DNA of 64,000 bases from contig NZ_BLJI01000024.1 of assembly GCF_017312365.1 (NCBI RefSeq), positions 1-64,000 on the forward strand, read 5' to 3'. Numbering within the stretch: the stretch's first letter is position 1; the number at the start of each line of letters is the position of its first letter. Positions 58,492-64,000 of the stretch are shown here, one piece after another. Made by a program: the position numbers and the translations under genes. Under the pieces are notes generated by a model, which saw only the letters and a list, made by a program, of their open reading frames with translations, was not told where the DNA came from and searched no databases. Source of the DNA: Chroococcus sp. FPU101 (GTDB taxonomy: Bacteria; Cyanobacteriota; Cyanobacteriia; Cyanobacteriales; Microcystaceae).

Positions 58492-60270
58492 ATGACAGCT
58501 AATTTATTTGATGTTAACTACTATCGTCAAGCTAACCCCGACTTAGCAGCAGCTGGGTTAACAACAGACGAACTACTCACCAATCATTTTTTTTCCTCTG
58601 GGATTTATGAGGCTAGAGCCTTTTCGCGTTTTGCTGATCTAAATTTTTATCGAGCAAGTAACTCAGATTTAGCAGGGATCTTTGATAATCGAGCCTTATA
58701 CGAGCATTTAGCGAATAATGGTGTTTTAGAAGGTCGTCGTTTTTCCCCTTTCTACGACACTCAATTTTATCAAAGTGCTAATCCAGATTTAGTTGCTGCT
58801 GGCTTAAATAATGAAGGTCTTTATAATCATGTTCAAACAGCAGGATTAGTTGAAGGAAGACGATTTTCACCCTTTTTTGATATTCAATACTATCGACAAG
58901 CTAATAGTGATTTAGCTGGTTTTGATAATGCAGGATTACTCGAACATTTTAAAGTATCTGGTTTAGCCGAAGGACGTAGATCATCTCTTTTTGTTGATGT
59001 TAATTTTTATCTACAATATATTGCGTCTTATCAAGATTTATCAGCTACCGCAACTGCAGTAAATAATAATCGTGTTTTAGCATTTAGAGAATTACAATCG
59101 TCTGGACTTCGTCAAGGACAACGCTTTTCACCCATTGTTGATTTAGATTTTTATCGAGAATATAATCCAGATTTAGCTTCTTTAGATAACGGAACATTAT
59201 TTAATCAACTGGTTTTATCTGGTTCTCAAGAAGGTCGTCGTCTTTCAGTATCCTATGATCCAGTTTTTTATAGCATTGCTAACCCAGATTTAGCGGGATT
59301 AAATAGTGGGCAACTTTTAGGACATTTTGCAACTTCTGGATTGAATGAATTTCGACAAGCTTCAGATTCATATAATTCAGGTTTTTACTTAGGTAGTAAT
59401 CCAGATTTGGTCGCCAATGGTATCACAACACCTCAACAAGCACTCTATCATTATGAAATTAGAGGTTTACGCGAAGGACGAGTAGCAAATAGCGTGGCGA
59501 TTTCCGCAGCAACGGCAGGAACAGCATTAGGAAATGCGACAAATCTAGGGGCGTTTACCACTGGACGTAGTGGTTCAATTCAGGAAATAGTTGATAATAA
59601 TAGTCCAACAGATGTTTATCGTTTTACCGTTGGGGCTGCCTCTAATGTCAATTTACAAATCACCAATTTACAAGCTCAAGTTAATTATTTATTAGTTTAT
59701 GATAGAAATGCGAATGGACAAGGTGATGCAGGAGAATTTATTAGTACTCTTGTAACTAGCACCTCTGGTAATATTGGCGGCAACCTTGCAGAAGGAACAT
59801 ATTATCTGATTGTGCAACAAGCATCCGCTAATCAACAGACAAACTATGGGTTAAATTTATCAGCTACAGGAATCGGTGGCATCACTACATCTAGAGATCC
59901 AGGAGAAACAGCAGCAACCGCTTTAGATCTAGGCGTTTTAACAGAAACCTTAAATACTATTGAGTTTAAAGAGTTTGTCGGTACCTCTGATTCAGCAGAT
60001 GTTTATCGCTTTACAACAACCGAAGAAGGAAGTTTTGTCGGGCAGGTTTTTAATATCAGTAGTTCAGTGAGAGCGGAAATTATTCTTGATAATAATAACA
60101 ATGGAATTTTTGAACCTGAAGAGATAATTTTTAGTCAAATTGGGAATTCATCTAATCCGAACATTAGATTGCGGAGTATAGCAAGTGAAACGGCAGTTAC
60201 TTTCTACGTGAGAATTACACCTGAAACTTCTACTATTCGAGGAACTTATAGCTTAGGTTATCGGTTTTAG
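58492..60270 (+). CDS. NPDL-repeat protein with two PPC-like domains (paralogue 1)
   Basis: 592 residues from the ATG at 58492, the start matching the two paralogues (MTANLFDVNYYRQANPDL). Eight units of about 38-48 residues follow the plan [F/V]D-x-x-[FY]Y-x-x-x-NPDLA-x-x-x-L-x-x-HF-x-x-x-G-x-x-EGR-x-FS. From about residue 335 two PPC-like beta domains follow (DVYRFTVGAASNVNLQITNLQ and SADVYRFTTTEEGSF). Each contains a D-x-N-x-NG-x-x-x-x-x-E loop (DRNANGQGDAGE, DNNNNGIFEPEE) that resembles a calcium-binding loop. No signal peptide is present, so any export would be non-classical. Cell-surface or matrix roles are inferred only. Confidence 0.75.
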   Translation: MTANLFDVNYYRQANPDLAAAGLTTDELLTNHFFSSGIYEARAFSRFADLNFYRASNSDLAGIFDNRALYEHLANNGVLEGRRFSPFYDTQFYQSANPDLVAAGLNNEGLYNHVQTAGLVEGRRFSPFFDIQYYRQANSDLAGFDNAGLLEHFKVSGLAEGRRSSLFVDVNFYLQYIASYQDLSATATAVNNNRVLAFRELQSSGLRQGQRFSPIVDLDFYREYNPDLASLDNGTLFNQLVLSGSQEGRRLSVSYDPVFYSIANPDLAGLNSGQLLGHFATSGLNEFRQASDSYNSGFYLGSNPDLVANGITTPQQALYHYEIRGLREGRVANSVAISAATAGTALGNATNLGAFTTGRSGSIQEIVDNNSPTDVYRFTVGAASNVNLQITNLQAQVNYLLVYDRNANGQGDAGEFISTLVTSTSGNIGGNLAEGTYYLIVQQASANQQTNYGLNLSATGIGGITTSRDPGETAATALDLGVLTETLNTIEFKEFVGTSDSADVYRFTTTEEGSFVGQVFNISSSVRAEIILDNNNNGIFEPEEIIFSQIGNSSNPNIRLRSIASETAVTFYVRITPETSTIRGTYSLGYRF

Positions 60271-60419
60271 CAAGAGAAGATAATTCAAATTGGAGAAGGG
60301 ACTAAAATCAAATCTTTCTCCTTAATTTAATTTTTAAAAAATTTGGAACAAAAAAAAGAATAAAAAGTCATTAGAGAGTATACGAAAACTAACCTAATTC
60401 ATTACCAAAAAACTCTAAA

Positions 60420-62423
60420 ATGACTGTTAATCTTTTAGATGTAAATTATTACAGACAAGCTAACTCTGATCTTACAAACTTAACAAATGAGCAATTAGTT
60501 GATCATTTTTTGACAACTGGAATTAATGAAAATCGTTCTTTTTCTCGTTTAGTTGATTTAAGCTTCTATCGTGCTAGTAATCCAGATATTGCTAGTTTTA
60601 GCAATGCTGAATTATCTAGTCATCTATCTAACTCTGGAGTTCAAGAAGGTAGACGTTTTTCTCAGTTTGTTGATCTAAATTTTTATGGTTTGGCAAATCC
60701 TGATTTAGCATCTTTAAACAATGAACAGAGATTTGATCATATCAATAGCTTTGGATTAAATGAAGGACGCATTTTTTCTCAATTTGTTGATCTAAACTTT
60801 TATCGTTTTGCTAATAGTGACATTGCTGCTTTAAACAATACTCAAATATTCGATCATTTACGAAATAATGGATTACGCGAAGGTAGACAATTCTCTCAGT
60901 TTGTTAATCTTGATTTATATAAATTTCTAAATTCAGACTTAACTACTTTAAATAATCAAGCCCTGCTTGAACATTTAGAAATAACTGGATTATCAGAAAA
61001 TCGCCAATTTTCCTATACTATTGATCCTAATTTTTATCGCAGTTTTAATCCAGATTTAAGTAATTTGGGTTTAAGTAATCAAGGGCTATTAGAGCATTTT
61101 GAAGCTTTAGGATTAAAAGAAGGACGTGTAGGTTCTGCTATTTTTAATGCACCTTTATATTTAGCTAACAGTCCCGATCTTGTACAAATTGGATTCAATA
61201 CACCTTCGCAAGCGATAGTACATTTTGAAGCATTTGGTTATCAAGAAAATCGAATTATAAGTAATGCTGGATATAATATTACTCAAGATCCAGGCAATAC
61301 TCTTAGCACTTCAGCGGAATTAGGCGTTATTTTAGGGCGTAGAATTGCTAATCTTAATCAACAATTAAGCAATTCAGATCGAGATGATATATATCAATTT
61401 ACTTTAGCAACAATTACAAACATAGAGTTTTCAATTAAGAGCATCGATGGAGAAGTTAACGCTCAACTAATCTATGACAGCAATAATAACGGATTGATTG
61501 AAGCTGGAGAAAGTATTTTTAGTAGCAATACAGGTTCTTTAGTTGAATTTGCTAAAACTTTAGGTGTTGGCTCTTATTATCTAACTGTTTCTACACCCAG
61601 AACAGATAGTATTATCAACTATACTTTAACACCATCAGCAACGACTATTAAAGTTAGTAACCCAGTTGAGCCAGGTGATACATTAACCACTGCTTTAAAT
61701 TTAGGTACTCTCAATAACGCAACGATTAATTTACAAGATTTTGTCGGTGTGGTAGATAATAGCGATATTTATCGTTTTTATCTTAACACGATCAGCGACG
61801 TTGATGTACAAATTAATGGTTTAACTGGACAAGACTCGGTAGATGCGCAGCTAATATTCGATCAAAATAATGATGGACAAATAGAAATAGAGTATATCAG
61901 TTTTGATACTTCTACCTCCTCAATTTCTTTATTTGGAACATTGGGAATAGGATCTTATTATGTCAGAGTTCAACCATCATCAAGTAGTAGCAATACAAAT
62001 TATAATATTAATTTTTCTGTAGCAACAACATCCAATCTTCCGACAACTTCTGTTGATCCAGGAGATTCTCTGCAAACAGCTTTAAATCTGGGTATATTGA
62101 CTGAAAATAGCGTATTTAGTGATTTTGTTGGCACGGCTGATCGAACAGATATTTATCGTTTTAACATTATTAATCAACCCAATACAGAAAGAAATGTTAG
62201 ATTTAATGTAGATCTTCTCACTGAATCTGTTAATACTATTTTAGTTTATGATGCTAATAGTAATGGTCAAGTTGATACAACAGATCTTATAACCAATATT
62301 GGCCGTAGTTCTTCGGCGTTTAGCTCTACAGAAAGATTGGTGGATGGTACTTATTTTCTAAGAGTTAATTCTGCCAATTTTCAAACTAATACTACTTACC
62401 GACTTTCACTCAATTTAGTGTAG
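60420..62423 (+). CDS. NPDL-repeat protein with three PPC-like domains (paralogue 2)
   Basis: A 667-aa protein with the same plan as its neighbour: seven repeat units (LLDVNYYRQANSDL, LVDLSFYRASNPDI, FVDLNFYGLANPDL and so on). Three PPC-like domains follow, opening PGNTLSTSAELG, PGDTLTTALNLG and PGDSLQTALNLG. Calcium-loop-like motifs occur in each (DSNNNGLIEAGE, DQNNDGQIEIEY, DANSNGQVDTTD). Several repeats share almost the same FVDLNFY and EGR-x-FSQF wording, which suggests duplication within the gene. It begins 149 bases after paralogue 1. There is no signal peptide, cysteine or RTX nonapeptide. Confidence 0.75.
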   Translation: MTVNLLDVNYYRQANSDLTNLTNEQLVDHFLTTGINENRSFSRLVDLSFYRASNPDIASFSNAELSSHLSNSGVQEGRRFSQFVDLNFYGLANPDLASLNNEQRFDHINSFGLNEGRIFSQFVDLNFYRFANSDIAALNNTQIFDHLRNNGLREGRQFSQFVNLDLYKFLNSDLTTLNNQALLEHLEITGLSENRQFSYTIDPNFYRSFNPDLSNLGLSNQGLLEHFEALGLKEGRVGSAIFNAPLYLANSPDLVQIGFNTPSQAIVHFEAFGYQENRIISNAGYNITQDPGNTLSTSAELGVILGRRIANLNQQLSNSDRDDIYQFTLATITNIEFSIKSIDGEVNAQLIYDSNNNGLIEAGESIFSSNTGSLVEFAKTLGVGSYYLTVSTPRTDSIINYTLTPSATTIKVSNPVEPGDTLTTALNLGTLNNATINLQDFVGVVDNSDIYRFYLNTISDVDVQINGLTGQDSVDAQLIFDQNNDGQIEIEYISFDTSTSSISLFGTLGIGSYYVRVQPSSSSSNTNYNINFSVATTSNLPTTSVDPGDSLQTALNLGILTENSVFSDFVGTADRTDIYRFNIINQPNTERNVRFNVDLLTESVNTILVYDANSNGQVDTTDLITNIGRSSSAFSSTERLVDGTYFLRVNSANFQTNTTYRLSLNLV

Positions 62424-62541
62424 CGAGTCTAAGGAAGAAGTAAGAATAAACTTGCCCTTGCTTTTTCCTGATTTGACTAAGATAACGACAATTTATAAAA
62501 AATCAGATAATATAGAAAAAATTGTTTGAGATAAAAACATT

Positions 62542-64000
62542 ATGGCAGTTAATTTATTTGATGTCGGCTATTATCGTGAAGTCAATCCAGATTTAGCAGC
62601 AGCAGGATTGACAACGGATGAACAACTGACTAATCATTTTTTTACCTCTGGGATTAATGAAGGTAGATTATTTTCTCGATTTGCCGATCTAAATTTTTAC
62701 GGCGCGAGTAATCCAGATGTAGCAGCAGCTTTTAATTTTGAGCGAGTTGGACTTTATACCCATTTAGCTAATACTGGTGTTTTTGAAGGAAGACGATTTT
62801 CACCTTTTTTTGATTTAAGTTTTTACCAAACAGCTAATCCAGATTTAGCAACAGCAGGAATTACAACGAATGAGCAGCTTTTTGATCATTATCAAAGTTT
62901 TGGAATTAATGACGGTAGGCGCGCTTCTGCTATAGTCGATTTAGGATTTTATAAATCTGCTAATGGGGATTTAGCAACTCTTGGCAATGCACAACTTTTA
63001 GATCACCTACGACGCAATGGTATTACAGAAGAACGCCGTTTTTCTCCAGTCGTCGATTTAGGAATTTATGAAGCAGCTAATCCAGATCTAAAAGCCGCTA
63101 ATTTATCCTATACAGCATTATTACAACATATTGGAACTAATGGCATTTTTGAAGGTCGTCGTTTATCTTTGTCTTATAATCCTGTGTTTTATGTCAACAA
63201 TAATCCAGATTTAGCTACTGCGGGTTTGAATAGTCAACAACTTTTTAATCATTTTGAATTTTCTGGAATTAATGAAGGACGACAAGCATCGGACTATTTT
63301 AATGTTAATGTGTATAGAGCAAATAATCCAGATTTAGGATTAAATGGAATTGTCACAAATCAGCAAGCTTTAAATCATTTTGAAGCGTATGGCTTTAATG
63401 AAGGTCGTCTTTCGGGTAATACACCTTTTGCTATTCCGACAGGGACTACACCTGGCCATAATAATTTTAATCTAGCAACAGCCGCGAATTTAGGTACTTT
63501 TAATAATATACGCAGTGGAACAATTAGCGAACAAATTAATAGTAGTGATCTAAATAACAACTTTTTAAATGATATTTATCGAGTTTTGATTCCGACTACG
63601 TCAGATGTCAATATTTCAATTAGTGGAACCAGTAGACCATTAATTTTACAAATTATCTATGACCGTAATGGTAATAATTTAAACGATGGTGGTACGAATG
63701 AGGAGATTTTCTCACGCTCTAATAACACTCCTTCTTCTGCGTTTAGCCGTACTTTAGGTCAAGGAACTTACTACATTAGAGTTTTTACTTCTGATTTGAC
63801 CACCAACGCCAACTATACTTTAGGCTTTTCCGCAACAACAATCCCAATGATTCCCGCTAGACCCGATCCTGGTGAAACGGCTAACACTGCCTTAAATCTT
63901 GGTACACTTACCAGTAATATTATAGGCTTACAAAATTTTGTTGGTGTTGCCGATCCATCAGATTTTTATCGTTTTAATGTCGCAACACCTAGTACCTTAA
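62542..64000 (+). CDS. NPDL-repeat protein, paralogue 3 (cut by the window end)
   Basis: An open frame from the ATG at 62542 runs 486 codons to the last base without a stop. It opens MAVNLFDVGYYREVNPDLAA, nearly the paralogue 1 start, and has seven repeat units. A PPC-like domain with DRNGNNLNDGGTNEE follows, and a second begins at PGETANTALNLG and is cut off. The first two units match paralogue 1 most closely (LAAAGLTTDE-x-LTNHFF-x-SGI), so 1 and 3 are probably the younger pair. It begins 118 bases after paralogue 2. Confidence 0.75.
   Translation, partial: MAVNLFDVGYYREVNPDLAAAGLTTDEQLTNHFFTSGINEGRLFSRFADLNFYGASNPDVAAAFNFERVGLYTHLANTGVFEGRRFSPFFDLSFYQTANPDLATAGITTNEQLFDHYQSFGINDGRRASAIVDLGFYKSANGDLATLGNAQLLDHLRRNGITEERRFSPVVDLGIYEAANPDLKAANLSYTALLQHIGTNGIFEGRRLSLSYNPVFYVNNNPDLATAGLNSQQLFNHFEFSGINEGRQASDYFNVNVYRANNPDLGLNGIVTNQQALNHFEAYGFNEGRLSGNTPFAIPTGTTPGHNNFNLATAANLGTFNNIRSGTISEQINSSDLNNNFLNDIYRVLIPTTSDVNISISGTSRPLILQIIYDRNGNNLNDGGTNEEIFSRSNNTPSSAFSRTLGQGTYYIRVFTSDLTTNANYTLGFSATTIPMIPARPDPGETANTALNLGTLTSNIIGLQNFVGVADPSDFYRFNVATPSTL

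Noticed and set aside
58492-64000. RTX toxin or haemolysin-type repeats in the NPDL proteins
   Set aside because: The glycine- and aspartate-rich GGxGxDxUx nonapeptide is absent, and the repeats are about 42 residues long.

Overview
The window is chromosomal DNA of a cyanobacterium, AT-rich and probably unicellular or pleurocapsalean; I would not name a genus. The evidence is magnesium chelatase chlH, a CrtO-type carotene ketolase, two one-helix high-light-inducible proteins, the photosystem II S4-domain protein, the photosystem II high-light-acclimation radical SAM protein, cyanobacterial DUF1824/DUF1830 proteins and many copies of the HIP1 octamer GCGATCGC.

Layout. 1-2.4 kb: cobH facing thiC, which carries a TPP riboswitch. 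2.4-7.7 kb: a decaying accessory region with a VapBC-like toxin-antitoxin remnant, a broken MoxR ATPase, an intact DUF6883/DUF4926 pair, an LRV-repeat protein, and three exported proteins bracketed by a 179-bp MITE-like element and a dead IS982-type element with the same terminal repeats. 7.8-18.1 kb: a KefF/KefC-like flavoprotein and antiporter pair, two large soluble PAS histidine kinases and an SDR. 18.5-24.2 kb: DNA repair (UDG, RecJ) and the GTPase Der, with recJ and der overlapping tail to tail. 24.7-30.9 kb: a 1930-aa kinase with about 21 HAMP domains, encoded partly by eight near-identical 276-bp repeats. 31.2-35.2 kb: chlH, split into two frames. 35.3-43.3 kb: photosynthesis-related genes, glyQ, an azoR-ECF41 sigma pair, and tandem hli genes. 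43.3-48.0 kb: crtO beside a STAS / REC-PP2C / RsbW partner-switching set and a sulfurtransferase. 48.3-52 kb: a NYN-domain protein, leuA and small or broken genes. 52.4-64 kb: UPF0182, a zinc metallopeptidase, MoeB with a rhodanese domain, a cysteine-patterned exported protein, and three tandem paralogues made of about 42-residue NPDL repeats plus PPC domains with embedded calcium-loop-like motifs. The last paralogue runs off the window.

Functional themes are light and pigment adaptation (chlH, hli, crtO, PSII helpers), multi-input signalling, and redox or stress defence (KefF/C, azoR-ECF41, rhodanese). The parts most worth a second look are the split chlH, the paralogue array at the right end, the poly-HAMP kinase, and the 2.4-3.5 kb gene graveyard. 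Several genes here are broken by one base or one stop codon, so sequence error must be excluded before reading biology into any of them.
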